This document shows positions 12,831 to 24,064 of a stretch of 64,000 nt of DNA, in pieces (position 1 is the stretch's first letter; each line of letters opens with the position of its first letter). Origin of the DNA: Harmothoe impar. Lineage: Eukaryota; Annelida; Polychaeta; Phyllodocida; Polynoidae. A program made the translations under genes and the position numbers. The DNA lies in NCBI GenBank assembly GCA_947462335.1, contig OX381720.1, positions 47,976,981 through 48,040,980 of the forward strand, written 5' to 3'. Below the pieces are notes generated by a model. The model did no database searches, was not told the DNA's origin, and saw nothing but the letters and a program-made list of their open reading frames with translations.

Positions 12831-13366
12831 AAATTATGAAATTCAATAAAATAGCGATAATTCACAAAGGAATTGCTTAAATATATTAGATAGGGAAGAT
12901 AATGTACTGATAAGTGAATATATATACATGTGTTTTTCATTTACCCAATATATTAGGAACTATGTTTTCCTCCTCACGAGCGCATGAATTAGGGCTGTGG
13001 GGTTTTCACTTGAAGTGCAAGGTTCCCGTACCACATTTCCTTCCGTGTCAGCGTAGGCACAGGTCATTTATGACCAGAACAGGAATATGCCCATTACTCC
13101 GGGCCATTACTATTACATTACAGTGTGTATTATTGCTTAAACGCATCAGTTTCAGTTGTGTATTAGAGGAGGGTAATCTTGGTCATATTGAGTGGATTTG
13201 TGCAGGTGCCCGGGGCAAGTGCCAGCACGTGATTTGTACAGGTGAGGTAAATAATGCAAGGGGAGTGGTGACTCAGGCCCACGTGGAGGGACGCCGGGGG
13301 TAGAGGAGAGAGAGGGGGGGGGGGGGGGGTCCCTGCACTTGGAGTGGAAACCAACACCATCCATAT
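12831..13366. other. Intergenic; no gene seen
   Basis: This lies upstream of clathrin heavy chain. An open frame of 129 codons (12,914-13,303, plus) has no recognisable domain, and a poly-G tract sits near 13,312-13,329. No support for a gene. Confidence 0.5.
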
Positions 13367-14434
13367 TAGGGTAAATGTGGGTAATATCGCGCACCTAGTG
13401 ACGATATTACCCAAATGTTCCAAATTTAGGTAATCTGCTGTCATTAAAAAACTATTTTTTTGTGATTTTTCAAAAAAAAAATCTCTAGGCCTATAATAAA
13501 AAAAAAAACGAGAAAAAAATTGATACCAATAGTAACCCCCTGTAGGTTAAGCAGGGACCTAAAAGTGACTAAATGTTTGGGTTATATTGTTGTACTTGTT
13601 ATAGCTATCGCTCACAGCATTGTCTTAGGGAGTGATCATTTATTATCAACAGGGGGGGGGGGTGGTGGGTTTGGGGGGGGGCAAAAAAATGTGGACCCCT
13701 TGAACGGGGGGGGGCAAAAAAATTCGGACCCCTCTTGGGGGGGGGGGCAAAAAAATTTGACCTGTTTTGAGCCAAAAAGCCCGCGCGTTACTATGCTTCA
13801 AAGGGCCCGCGCGCGAGCCGATTTTCGACCCTAAGGGGGGGGGGGGGTAAAAAATTTTGACCCCTTGACCGGGGGGGGGTGTAAAAAATTTCGCGTGCTC
13901 CGCGCGGAAACCCACCACCCCCCCTCACTCCCTTATATCGCTTTGATATACAGTGTATTTTACCCTTTGGCTATATCTGCGCACCTGTTTTTACACCTAA
14001 AAGCGTGAAAACAGGGTGCTTTACCCCATATGCCCTCACACCTGTATGGTGAGGGACAGCATTCCCAAAATGATACATGATATAGATGAGATATATGGCT
14101 ACCCTGTAAGACTAGTCCACTTTAATCATTATGATTTATTATAATTTATTTTTTTTAATTAAAAGTGAGCTATATAACAACATGCCTGAGCGATATAAGC
14201 TCTATGGGAATTAGTATAGAAAATGCAGATATAGAAAGATTAAGAAATTTAGATTTTTGTTCATACATAGCTCATAACATACATATATGATCCAGAAACA
14301 CGAAATACATTGAAATGATATGACATATAATGTGGCTAACTACTAAAAAAAAAAATTCAAGAAAATATTGAAACGTGCCTTTTAGGGGGGTGCGCGATGT
14401 TACCACATGAGCGATATTACCCACATTTACCCTA
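13367..14434. mobile_element. 1.07 kb element with perfect 23 bp TIRs
   Basis: The left end TAGGGTAAATGTGGGTAATA (continuing TCG) and the right end are perfect inverse copies over 23 bp. Further matches inside include the GCGCACC segments. The body has no coding capacity and carries a nested G-rich element at 13,627-13,933. It looks like a non-autonomous DNA transposon with a later insertion. Confidence 0.85.
13627..13933. mobile_element. G-tract element nested in the 1.07 kb element
   Basis: The ends AGGGAGTGA and TCACTCCCT are inverted. The body is a series of G8-G12 tracts separated by segments such as CAAAAAAATTCGGACCCC. The middle shares GAGCCAAAAAGCCCGCGCG with the copy at 30,330-30,685, which is in the opposite orientation. 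Confidence 0.72.
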
Positions 14435-14435
14435 G

Positions 14436-14530
14436 TGCCTCTACATGGGTAAAAATCGACACGGGCGACAGGGCGACACGGCCGTTTTAAAAATTGACAC
14501 GGGCGACACGACCCTTTTATTTAAAAGACC
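14436..14530. mobile_element. Partial copy of the CCTCTACATGGGT foldback MITE
   Basis: It begins TGCCTCTACATGGGTAAAA, followed by repeated GACACGGGCGACA motifs. This is the same end that flanks the element inserted in the splice-site array at 23,275-23,502. Only one end is present here. Confidence 0.7.
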
Positions 14531-14556
14531 CTTGTGAGGATTCATTATTTATGGCA

Positions 14557-14672
14557 GGGGGGGGGGGTGAGCGAATACGTCAAAAATAATTGCCCCCCCC
14601 CTCGGAATAGGTTGAAAAAAAGGCCCCCCCCCTCGGAATAGGTTGAAAAAAAAGCGCCCCCCCCCCTCACCC
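14557..14672. repeat. C-tract minisatellite
   Basis: Two to three copies of a unit of about 33-40 bp, a C-tract followed by TCGGAATAGGTTGAAAAAAA, flanked by G and C runs in inverted orientation. It resembles the C-tract units at 19,780-19,862 (CCCTCGGAAGGGGTCAAG). No coding potential. Confidence 0.65.
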
Positions 14673-14869
14673 TGGATCGTTTTCAACTTTATTACAAAAA
14701 CGATGTTGGTGTCTACTAATTGTATGCATTTAATCCTGGGCACTTTTTTACCTACAATTTACTACCTTGCAACAAATAGGGCCTACATCCATTCGTAAGG
14801 TGTTTAAGTGTAAACGTCTCATGATACTCGCTGGTGAGTGATAATAGTCAAACCTCAGACACTTGACTT

Positions 14870-15064
14870 ACCGTAGTGGCTTGAATAAGCGCAGGGGTCT
14901 CAAATAAGCGCAGGTCTTGAATAAGTGCAGGGTAAATGAGGGTATTGAAATGAAAATTTAGGCCATTTTTGTATCTTGAATAAACGCAGGTCTTGTATAC
15001 GCGCAGTGTAAATGGTACCATCGAAATTAATAAGCGCAGGTGCGCTTATTCAAGCCACTACGGT
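14870..15064. mobile_element. MITE with TIR ACCGTAGTGGCTTGAATAAG
   Basis: The left end ACCGTAGTGGCTTGAATAAG is mirrored exactly at the right end (CTTATTCAAGCCACTACGGT). The interior repeats TCTTGAATAAGCGCAGG several times. It is 195 bp and non-coding. Confidence 0.88.
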
Positions 15065-15639
15065 AGCCTACATACCGTTGAGTTTAAGGGCCCCAGTGCT
15101 TATAAATTGGAAGCTCCCATACATCAGAGGGATAGAAGCCCTACCCCCACCCCCACCACCACCACCAACACACACCACTGCCACTCACACCTGACTAGTG
15201 GTCACACATCAGAGGATTCCCATAAACTTTTATTTTTGAAATGTGCTATAGTATCAAACAGTTGAAAACCATTGAAAAATCCCACATAGCAATTTAGTTG
15301 ACCCCGAAGTCTTCATTCATTGGACTAAGGCGGTCTAAGCCCCTGTAGGTCAGCCTATCATCGGGGCTAACCACCTGCTCTGTCCCTGGGGCAGGGGGGG
15401 GGGGTATCCTATATCAAAAATGATTTAGACCATGATAGATATGAGTGTCCTCATAAATACTGAAGCTAAAACTATCGCAAGAGGTGGGGTGAATGGGTGT
15501 AGGACTGGTAACATAAACGCCTGTTGTGGAGCACCAAACCATTTAATTTCTAACCGGTCAATAACGTCATATCTAAAAGGGTAACATTGGTAAGGTCTGA
15601 TGCATTATGTTGAGGTGACATAAAGTAAGACTGAATGGA
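15065..15639. other. No gene seen
   Basis: Contains a short CCACCCCCACCACC microsatellite near 15,143-15,170 and a G run near 15,395. Nothing else recognised. Confidence 0.5.
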
Positions 15640-16310
15640 TGATCTTCAATAATGTCGACCATATTCATCCTGTCTTTCAGATAAATGGAGTGGTTATCTA
15701 GAGAGTATATAATAAGTTTAAATACCTGGGTCTCACCCTGGATCCGGATTGAAATTTATAGAACAAAGAAAGGAAGTATCTCGTGATATAAGGGACAAAG
15801 TATGTCAACTGGCTAGGGTCAAACCATATGTAGAAATGGATATTGCCCTTGTTATATACAGGACAATGGTACTACCCTCTTTCGACTATGTAGACTATGT
15901 ATGGGATAGGCTTAACAAAGGGGAAAATAAAGCCTGGCAATTGTTACAAAATAAGTGTCTGAGGACTGTTTACCAGGTCAGACTAGAACAAAACCCTCTA
16001 TATACCACAGCTCAGTTACATGCCATGAGCCACTGTCTTGAACTCAAAGATAGAAGAAATATTCATTTACTTTTCTATGCTTTCACTATATCAAAAAATG
16101 ATAGATATGTAGATAATAGACGTATACCAACACGTAGGCATTTAGGAAAGAGATTACTTGTACCACGGTCATTAAAACCCATAGTTATTAGAAGCTGTGT
16201 GTATAGAGCAATTAGCATATATGGAATAGTCTAAAGGCTGAATACACATTAATTGAAGACCTTAATGCCTTTAAAGTCTCGATAAAAAAGAATTATAGTA
16301 CTTGTTTCAT
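15640..16310 (+). pseudogene. Non-LTR retrotransposon reverse transcriptase, 3' fragment
   Basis: The translation contains the thumb-region pattern of Jockey/CR1-type LINEs: FKYLGLTLDPD upstream (interrupted by stops), then an open stretch 15,749-16,234 with VIYRTMVLPSFDYVDYVW and LLQNKCLRTVYQV. The finger and palm domains and the YADD box are absent, so it is 5'-truncated, as is usual for LINEs. Stop codons and a shifted frame at the start show it is dead. Downstream lies a short TCTCATCTCATC repeat. Confidence 0.85.
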
Positions 16311-16596
16311 GTAAGTAGCAAAATACTAGCTGTACTCATCTCCCATTATATGTAAAGGTAAAATATGATGTCATCTTCTCATCTCATCTCATCAACTTTA
16401 TACCGCCTGTAGAAAATTTATGTTTATTTTAGCCCATAAATCTGTAACATCTTTTTTATATAGACCGGCATGACTGTAAGCTGTTCCTCTTCAAGAGCCC
16501 TACAAAAGAGAAAGGGGGCTTGGAGGCAGAACGGCAATGCGCCGAACCCAATAATATACGCAATAAAACACTTTAAAAAAAAAAAAAAAATTGTGT

Positions 16597-17672
16597 TTAA
16601 GGTTGATCGCTACTCTTAACTTTTCATCCATAGAATTTCCTATTTTTTTGTCTCAGGGTAGTTTAGATCATGAAGAAGGGGAAAATGTAAAAAAAATAGG
16701 GGGGGTCCCGAGCTACTTTTTTTGTTACAGATTTTTGAAAAAAGAAAGTATTTTCTATTTTTGGCAAAAAATACCAAAAATTGTGAAATTTTCACTTTTT
16801 TTTTTCTTATTGAACCACTGCCCACATCAATGTCATATTTTGAATGAATAATCCTATATTGTGTCCTTAAATATACAAAATAAGATTATGGTCCAAAAAC
16901 AACCCTTTTGTGAAAAAAAGTGGTGGTTTTAGGACGATTAATTAAATTTGATGCTAATTTTTCCCACAATATCTTAAAAAATAGCAAAAATAATCCAAAG
17001 ACTTTTTTTTTATTTTCTCAAAAAATTGTTAAGATCATTTGCTAACATAAAAAAGTAATTTTGATAGGGGGTCCCACGCATAATTTTAGGGTTTTGGGCT
17101 TTTGAAGTTAAAAAATAGGACAAAAACTGTCTAAATCTCATATTTAAAGGCCAAAATAATGGGTAAAAGGCCATGGATCAGGGTAAAATATATAGACAAA
17201 GGTGCACGAGTTTCAATCTGATGGCTGGGTTATTTCACGAGTTGACCTTGGGCCGTATTTCACGAGGCCGTAGGCTGAGTGAAATGCGGCCCAATGGTCA
17301 ACAAGTGAAATAACCCAGTCAACAGACTTAAATGAGTGTGCCTTTGTGTTTATTTTTTATGGTTTTTGATTCAAAATACCAAAATCATGATAGACGGGGC
17401 CCTAAAATAGCCATTTTCTTTGCCGTTTGAATGTAAACAAACCGCCATATTTGATGACGTCACAGGCCGTGAAATACTGGCTCCAAATATATCAAATATT
17501 TAAAGTGCAATAAAATGCTCAATTTTGCTCGGAATTGTCCAATTTTTGGATATTGCTTAGTTTGCATATATATGTAACCGATTATGCAATATTTGCCCAT
17601 TCTGAACATTTTAAGCTATATGCGCAGAGAGCTGCGCAGGAGTCCATATTCAATGAGTAGCGATCAACCTAA
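16597..17672. mobile_element. 1.08 kb TIR element (GGTTGATCGCTACTC ends)
   Basis: It starts TTAAGGTTGATCGCTACTC and ends GAGTAGCGATCAACCTAA. The body is A/T-rich with poly-T/poly-A runs and no transposase. A second copy starts at 63,709 and runs off the window. It contains the nested foldback sequence at 17,190-17,470. Confidence 0.82.
17190..17470. repeat. Foldback repeat with hairpin 17,225-17,318
   Basis: CTGGGTTATTTCACGAGTTG is followed by its inverse CAACAAGTGAAATAACCCAG, with an inner hairpin GGCCGTATTTCACGAGG... GTGAAATGCGGCC. A homologous copy lies at 29,380-29,670, including the flanking GAATGTAAACAAACCGCC segment. Confidence 0.8.
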
Positions 17673-18756
17673 GTATCACAGAATAACAATAAAGTGGATA
17701 TTAGCGTTTGAAATTCTGGTTTATTGAGAATGGTTGAACAAGGTACATACCAACCGCTGTTATTAACCGATTATGTATTCAACTTGATTGCCTGATTAGT
17801 CATATACGTATAATTATTATTTGTTAGTTTTCTGCTATTATTCTGTCATTATTGAACGTGTCCTTTGAAAGCTTTATAGGAGGGTTGATGGAATCCTGAA
17901 TGGATTGTATACCCACAAGTTGACAATTTTGAATAACCTTTTCTCAATACAATCTATTAGGCCCTACTGTCCAGTATCATGTTCCATAAATGTCAACATT
18001 ACAGCTCAATCATTCCTTGTAGGTATTGCTCTATAAATGAATGACCTTGATCCAAGCCAGTGGCCTGGTCAACCAACCGGGCAGTCTAGTCCTAGTTTGA
18101 AATAAACAAATGGTAACAGCCTATCTGGAATGATGAAGTATCCTGGGTACATTTGATGATCACTATTTTAATCTCTATTATTGTTTTTCGACTAGGTCAT
18201 TTTATTGCAATGATATAGCAGCAGATAAAATGTGCCAGAAAAGAAAGGTGTAAAAAGATGAACAGCTGGTTTGGGCACAACTGCATAGGTTCATGTACTG
18301 AACTACAGGAGTGTGACGCAAACCACACTAGCATTTTATCCAACATTTATTAGGCCTTCAACAGGTTCCCTTTTTTACACTGAATAATCTGTTTGGTTTT
18401 AGTTGGAATTACTACAAACCTTTTTCAATATTAGATAAGCAAATTGTTACTCTACCTGTCAATCAAAGGGTGCATTGATAAAACAATTTTGTTGATGCAA
18501 TAATGGGAATTTTGTAAATTTTGGGATATGAAATGGGGGGGGTGCCCAACCATGTCCGTTTTTGGTTCAAACTCCACAAACATTTATTTTGCAGTCTGGT
18601 CTGCTCTGTTATACAAGCAAAAACGGTAGACTGGCCTGTTGAAAGCACACATCTAACTGGCAAATGTGGGCCTACAGTGCACACCAGACATGCAAACTCT
18701 GAAGAGGGAAAAATCAGAGCCCAGGATCTTTTGGGGGAATGCTACCGCAAGAAAAT
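17673..18756. other. No gene seen
   Basis: A/T-rich intergenic sequence between elements. No exon or element ends recognised. Confidence 0.45.
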
Positions 18757-19290
18757 TTGAAAGCCTATGACTAGCAATGCTACATTCTGATGCATTTTGG
18801 CATACAATATATTAAGGCTCAGCTCTGAATTATTTATGATAGGGGCTGGAAACTTGTTAATTGTTTAGGAAAGGTTTTAGGAAAATTGGAAATCTAGACT
18901 TGAAATGGTGCATTTTGCTGCATTTTGGCCAAAAATATATTACAACTCAGATCTGCATTAGTCAGCCTCTATGATTGGGGCCTTATCTTTTTTGAGGAAA
19001 GGTTTTGGGAAGATATGACAATCTAGACCTGGAATGGTGCATTCTGTTTCCTTTTGGCCAACTGTATTACAAAGCCTGTATTTAGTGGGAAACCTTTGGG
19101 AACATTTGAAAATCTAGACCTCAAATGGTGCATTCTGGTGCATTGTGGCCAGAATTATATCAAAGCTAAGATCTGTACTAGCTAGCCTTTATATTTGGGG
19201 AAGGAACTTTGCTTTTTTGATGGAACGGTCTTAGAAAATTTTGAAACTATGACTTCAAATGGTGCAATCTGATGCATTTTTGCACATCTG
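18757..19290. repeat. Tandem repeat of about 115-130 bp units, four to five copies
   Basis: Units carry the shared core AAATGGTGCATTCTGATGCATTTTGGCC, followed by ATATATTA..., CTCAGATCTG and a TTTAGGAAA...GAAAATCTAGAC tail. Copies have diverged by point changes and small deletions. The same unit occurs in inverse orientation inside the insertion at 52,740-53,100, which points to one transposon family with an internal satellite. Confidence 0.72.
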
Positions 19291-19734
19291 GCCTGTCTAC
19301 CCCCATCTTAAACCATCACTAAAATAGTTGTGTGTTCTTTTGCCAATCACATGTCACAGCAGTACTAAGGGGGTTTAGGGGTATGCCCCCCCCCCACCCA
19401 AGAAAATTTTGAAAATCAAGAAGGCAAATGGGGAAATTTGATGTATTTTGATCTTCTTGTCTGACACATAAAGGTAAACAGAGTTCTCATTTGATCTGGA
19501 CAAATCACAAGAAGGACCAATTTGAAGAAAAATGAATCTGAGAAATCTGAGGAGTTTGCCTGCCTGGCACATATTTCCCCCCCCCCCCCTCCTATGAAAA
19601 TATACATAGTAAAATTGTCAGATTTAACAGGTGCGACACAAAGTGTTGCAAGAAAATTTTATGATTTTAGAGGTAATTTGCTGCATTTTAAGGCATTTCT
19701 ACAGAAAAAGTGAAGAGTTAAGGTATTCAGCATC

Positions 19735-19905
19735 ATGTCGCGACGAATCGCGCCCTCTCCAAAGGCGTCAAGTTATTTTACGCCCCCCCCCCTCAAGAGG
19801 GTCAAGTTATTTTACGCCCCCCCCTCGGAAGGGGTCAAGTTATTTTACGCCCCCCCCCCCTAAACTCACCAACCCCCTACTGTTGTTAAAAAATGAACAC
19901 TCCCT
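19735..19905. repeat. C-tract element, short copy
   Basis: Three C-tracts are each followed by TC...GGGTCAAGTTATTTTACG. The downstream flank AACACTCCCTAA resembles the terminal TCACTCCCT of the element at 13,627-13,933. Non-coding. Confidence 0.6.
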
Positions 19906-20779
19906 AATGTTCTTCCAATATAAGGCGGGTAAACTAATTTGTTACAATTCACCATTAATTTTATTCATTCCTACTTTATCCTTTGTATCGTGACTGGACT
20001 GTATTTTCATAAGTGTATAACAGTGGGATCTCTCATCCATCTGGGATGCGTCAATAGACAGCTTGAAAAAATGTAACAAATGTAGGGGAGGAATAATCAA
20101 AAACATCCTCAAGTACCAAACACCGCAGATCACACTTGCTGTTATGGATTTTGCTGATTTTGTCCAAAAAAAAAGAAACCTATTAAGAATAAATCCACGG
20201 TTACATGTATATGTCTTAGTTAAATACGATTGGTTTTAGTTGACCACTAGGGATCCACTGAGCTATACCTCTGAGTAGGGGTTTCAACAATATTTTAAGT
20301 AATTATTAATAAAGTTAGTGGTTTTGGCTAAAGAAATTTCTGATTTGTCGTATTGAACAAAAATGTTAAGATGTCATATGGTTCGGATGAGTAGCCTTAT
20401 TAGTAAGGACATCAGTGTATAATAGGCCCTTTTCAGCTGCATGTCATTTACGTTTGGCTCTCCTATGATGGGAAAGAACAATATTCCAGTCATCATCATT
20501 ACATGTATCTGCCCTGTGCAGCCAATAATACCTTTCCTTCTAACAATCAGATCATTTAATTGCCAATGTTGTTTTGTTTGAGCGAAGTACTTTTTGTTCA
20601 TCCAAATAATATTTTCAAAATACTATTGTATAACATCCGTTAGATCCGTTCTGAAATGTGTATCTATAGTCACAATAACAATAACAGCAACTCCTCACCG
20701 AATTTGACCGTGCCCTTTTTTTAAAGAAAAGCTATATCACTCCTGATTAGGGTATAGGTTTTAGAGAGAAAAATGTCCA

Positions 20780-21071
20780 TTAGGCCTAAAAAAAAAAGGT
20801 TTGTTTCAGGTCACCCGACCGACCCTATCAAAACAGGGCCGACCCTACTTTTTTTTATGCAATTTTGAAGAATTTTTTATATTTTTCCACTTTTTTGGGT
20901 CAATTTTATGTTTACATTTTTTTTTTTTCCCATTTTTCCACTTTTTTGGTATCAAAGAGGGACGGTAAAAAATAAAAATAAAGTTAAAAAAAATAAAAAA
21001 ATCCGACCTACCGACCCTACATTTTCATCCCATGTTACCTGAAACAAAACTTTTTTTTTTATTTGGCCTTA
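20780..21071. mobile_element. MITE, GGTTTGTTTCAGGT family (copy 1)
   Basis: The left part is TTAGGCCTAAAAA, then AAGGTTTGTTTCAGGTCAC and CCGACCGACCCTATC. The right part is CCGACCTACCGACCCTAC, then ATGTTACCTGAAACAAAAC and TTTGGCCTTAG, so the ends are inverted. Four copies are in this window (also 22,402, 28,211 and 63,167). Confidence 0.88.
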
Positions 21072-21371
21072 GCTAAGTCTAACATTGACTATCACCCATG
21101 CATATGAATCCACCGATACAATCCATATTTTAAAGTATCATCAACAACATGGAAAGGACCCATGTATTTTTCCATAATTTGTTATGTAGCAATGGGTCTT
21201 TTACATAAACATCCGATAGGATTAAAGAAATATCGTGATGACACCATTAATGAAAGGTTATTCTTGAGTAGCTCTGTTGATATATAGACCATCAATGCAG
21301 TGAACACAGTGACTGTCAGAAGTAGAGATGGAGGAGGCAGCAGCACCTCAGTCACACGCTCATGGAGCATT

Positions 21372-21847
21372 AAGGTCAAATCCCACAACGCGAAAAAGAC
21401 ATAAAAACAAGGGGCAACTATTGCCAATTTTGTAAATCGCAGCACTTGCCCCATGATCTTATGCCTATCCAAATCCCACTGTGGTCAATAATAGGCAGGC
21501 AAGTGTTGCATGAAGGACTGGTTAATTGAACTGTTTGAGGGGGTTACTTCACAGTTTGCTTTGTCGTGACTATTCCCTCTTAACTAGCCTAAAGACATTT
21601 GGAGTGTCCCCCCTGTATAAACCAAATCGTTGGCATATTCTAATAAGCAACATATTTAAGCATAATCAGAGAAAAATATCTGAATGTTTTGATATCCTAT
21701 TTGTCACAATCACAATACGGACAAGGGTTATAAGCCAATATTGGGCTTGTTTTAGCTGATATAACCAACCAATATTGGCTAAGTGATCAGGATTTCACAA
21801 TAAACTACATTTTACAGCCCTCATTCGCGTTGTGGGATTTGACCTTT
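21372..21847. mobile_element. MITE, AAGGTCAAATCCCACAACGC family (copy 1)
   Basis: It has near-perfect inverted ends, AAGGTCAAATCCCACAACGC and GCGTTGTGGGATTTGACCTT. The interior includes GGGGGTTACTTCACAGT and GGAGTGTCCCCCC. A full second copy lies at 58,517-59,010. The interior motif is shared with the GCCAAACTCC MITE family, so the two families are related. Confidence 0.9.
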
Positions 21848-22401
21848 ACTGGCTGGGTGAGGCGGCAGCGGCCAGTAGACACGCACACCCAGCACCGATA
21901 TATATGTAGACTGTCCGCTCAACTACTGAGCCAGTGGGTAGAGGGACGAGCAGATCAGTCCATGAAGATGTCACGGGTCAATCGTTTGTCTTGCTACAAG
22001 GATAATAAATGAAACACATTTAGAAAGATAGTAATCATTCTTACATGAAAGTGTGTTATCAGAGGCAGTGTAAACTGTTCTAAAACAAAAATGATGAATT
22101 TTCCACTTTGTGGGGGAGACGTGTTGTGGGCACAACACATTTTTTTGTGTGGTCAGAAGTGGGTGTTATAGAGGAGCAGGGAAAATATGTTTATGTGATA
22201 AATGCATTTATTTATCTCTCTGACGACAATTGACTCATATTGTATTTTTTGTACTTTTCTGCATTGCATTTACAATATTGGCGTATATGAAAAACTTATT
22301 GTAATATGACTATATGTTGCCAATAAAAATATTAAAAACTGAAACTGACACATGATCTCAGGGAAGTTTTGAACCAGGAACATGTTTCTGCTCTCACAGT
22401 T
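21848..22401. other. No gene seen
   Basis: The plus-strand frame 21,830-22,012 is partly the MITE end, and no family was recognised. The sequence around 22,200-22,345 is A/T-rich. Confidence 0.45.
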
Positions 22402-22623
22402 ACTTTTTTTTTTTTTTTTTTTTTACATAACCCTAAAATTGACCCAAAAAAGTATGAAAATGGGAAGATTTTTTTCAAAACTTTTGAAAACCTAAAATTT
22501 ATGCCCAAAAAGTGTAAAAATATAAAGATTTCTTCAAAATTGCATAAAAAAAACGTAGGGTCGGCCCTGTTTACATAGGGTCGGTCGGGTGACCTGAAAC
22601 AAACCTTTTTTTTTTTTTGGCCC
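22402..22623. mobile_element. MITE, GGTTTGTTTCAGGT family (copy 2)
   Basis: It runs from a long T tract, then ACATAACCCTAAAATTGACCC, to GGGTCGGTCGGGTGACCTG, AAACAAACC, T tract, GGCCC. The left terminal CAGGTAAC segment is missing, so it is truncated. The interior matches the copy at 63,167-63,446 closely. Confidence 0.82.
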
Positions 22624-23056
22624 AATCACAAATAGCATTCATTTTATTTCTCGCTGTACATATTTTTTGAATTTTTGCAGAAATGAAAATCCGCGAAAGT
22701 ATGTAGAGCACGCACATTTATCCAGTATAGTTACAGAACCATATTTCGATTCATCAATACAGTCTGAATTAACCGTTCATACATTTCAATCTGATTCTTT
22801 GAGGCGCGTTATACAATTAAGCACTTGTTTCGATACCCATGCATTGCCAATAATATCACGCCCGCTCCTTTCCCAAATTTCTGCATCCGCCCCCTGATCT
22901 ATATATTACAGATAAGTGCCAATATTGTATCATTTGATTAGCTATTGTTATAATTTCTAATGCTGTATATGGCGATCATATGGCTGCATATACGCCGCCA
23001 GGCGGTCCTACGCAGTTTTTAGGTCTACATCATATAGATATTGACTCCTGGTTATA

Positions 23057-23890
23057 TGTTTGAGGTAATGTTTATATAAGCATGTACTCACCATCATCTG
23101 TTTGAGGTAGTGTCTATATTAGCATGTACTCACCATCATCTGTTTGAGGTAGTGTTTATATAACCATGTTCTCACCATCATCTGTTTGAGGTAGTGTTTA
23201 TATAAGCATGTACTCACCATCCTTTGTTTGAGGTAGTGTCTATATAAGCATGTAGGCCTACTCACCATCATCTGTGTTCCTCTACATGGGTCCCCATAAT
23301 TGTGACCGTGTTGCCGTATCGATCTTTAGCAAAAGGGCTATGTCATCGTGTCGATTTTTAGGTATATGAGAACTTAGAGAAAAATTCATGTGGGTCGATT
23401 TTTATCCCTAATTTTCCTGTGTCCGTCGATTTTTAAAATGGCTTAAATGGGCCGTGTCGCCGTGTCGCCCGTGTCGAATTTTACCCATGTAGAGGCACAT
23501 CTGTTTGAGGAAGTGTCTATATAACCATGTACTCACCATCATCTGTTTGAGGTAGTGTTTATATAAGCATGTACTCACCATCATCTGTTTGAGGTAGTGT
23601 CTATATAACCATGTTCTCACCATCATCTGTTTGAGGTAGTGTTTATATAAGCATGTACTCACCATCCTTTGTTTGAGGTAGTGTCTATATAAGCATGTAC
23701 TCACCATCATCTGTTTGAGGTAGTGTTTATATAAGCATGTACTCACCATCATCTGTTTGAGGTAGTGTCTATATAAGCATGTACTAACCATCATCTGTTT
23801 GAGGTAGTGTCTATTAAAGCATGTACTCACCATCATCTGTTTGAGGTAGTGTCTATATAAGCATGTACTCACCATCATCTGTTTGAGGTA
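23057..23890 (-). repeat. Tandem array of a NOS exon end plus 5' splice site, 42 bp unit, 15 copies
   Basis: The unit, read on the minus strand, is CACTACCTCAAACAGATGATG followed by the donor GTGAGTACATGC and TTATATARA. The exon-proximal copy is the true end of the NOS exon 23,873-24,064. Fourteen further copies follow downstream in the direction of transcription, most with an intact GTGAGT (variants GTTAGT near 23,790 and GTGAGA in two copies). The unit is 14 codons, so it stays in frame for nine additional copies until a MITE interrupts the array. Copies differ by point changes and repeat in blocks, indicating an old array and not an assembly duplication. Confidence 0.93.
23275..23502. mobile_element. 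Foldback MITE inserted in the splice-site array
   Basis: The ends CCTCTACATGGGT and ACCCATGTAGAGG are inverted, and ATCTGT on each side may be the target duplication. The interior repeats GTGTCGCCGTGTCGCCCGTGTCG. It splits the 42 bp array into 5 and 10 copies. A partial relative is at 14,436. Confidence 0.85.
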
Positions 23891-24064
23891 GTGCTTGGCC
23901 TGGTGCTCAGACAGCCTGGCCGTCCCCTGCAGCACCTGACTCAGAAGCTGACAGATCTCGTCCCAGTTGCTGATGTCCCCACAGTAGAAGATGTAGCCCT
24001 GGTCCTCGTATACCAGCTTACCCACCTCCTCTGCGTTCTGGACCAGCAGGTGTTGTACGTAGGT
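23873..24064 (-). CDS. NOS: NOS exon (NADPH-binding C-terminal lobe)
   Basis: 64 codons starting [13 protein letters not shown] and containing [15 protein letters not shown], equivalent to the HIYVCGDV motif that contacts NADPH, then [16 protein letters not shown] acceptor, GTGAGT donor. The donor is the first of a long tandem series of identical donors. The expected next exon (RYHEDIFG-like) was not found downstream. Confidence 0.93.

Noticed and set aside
12914..13303. 129-codon plus-strand frame upstream of clathrin
   Set aside because: No domain, no codon-use signal that I can see, and it ends in a poly-G tract.
13646..13918. Proline-rich frame PPPP...IFLPPP
   Set aside because: It is translation of the G-tract element on the complementary strand, with no start context or homology.
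23057..23890. Regularly spaced direct repeats resembling a CRISPR array
   Set aside because: The whole 42 bp unit repeats with no unique spacers, the genome is eukaryotic, and the unit is a copied exon end and splice site.
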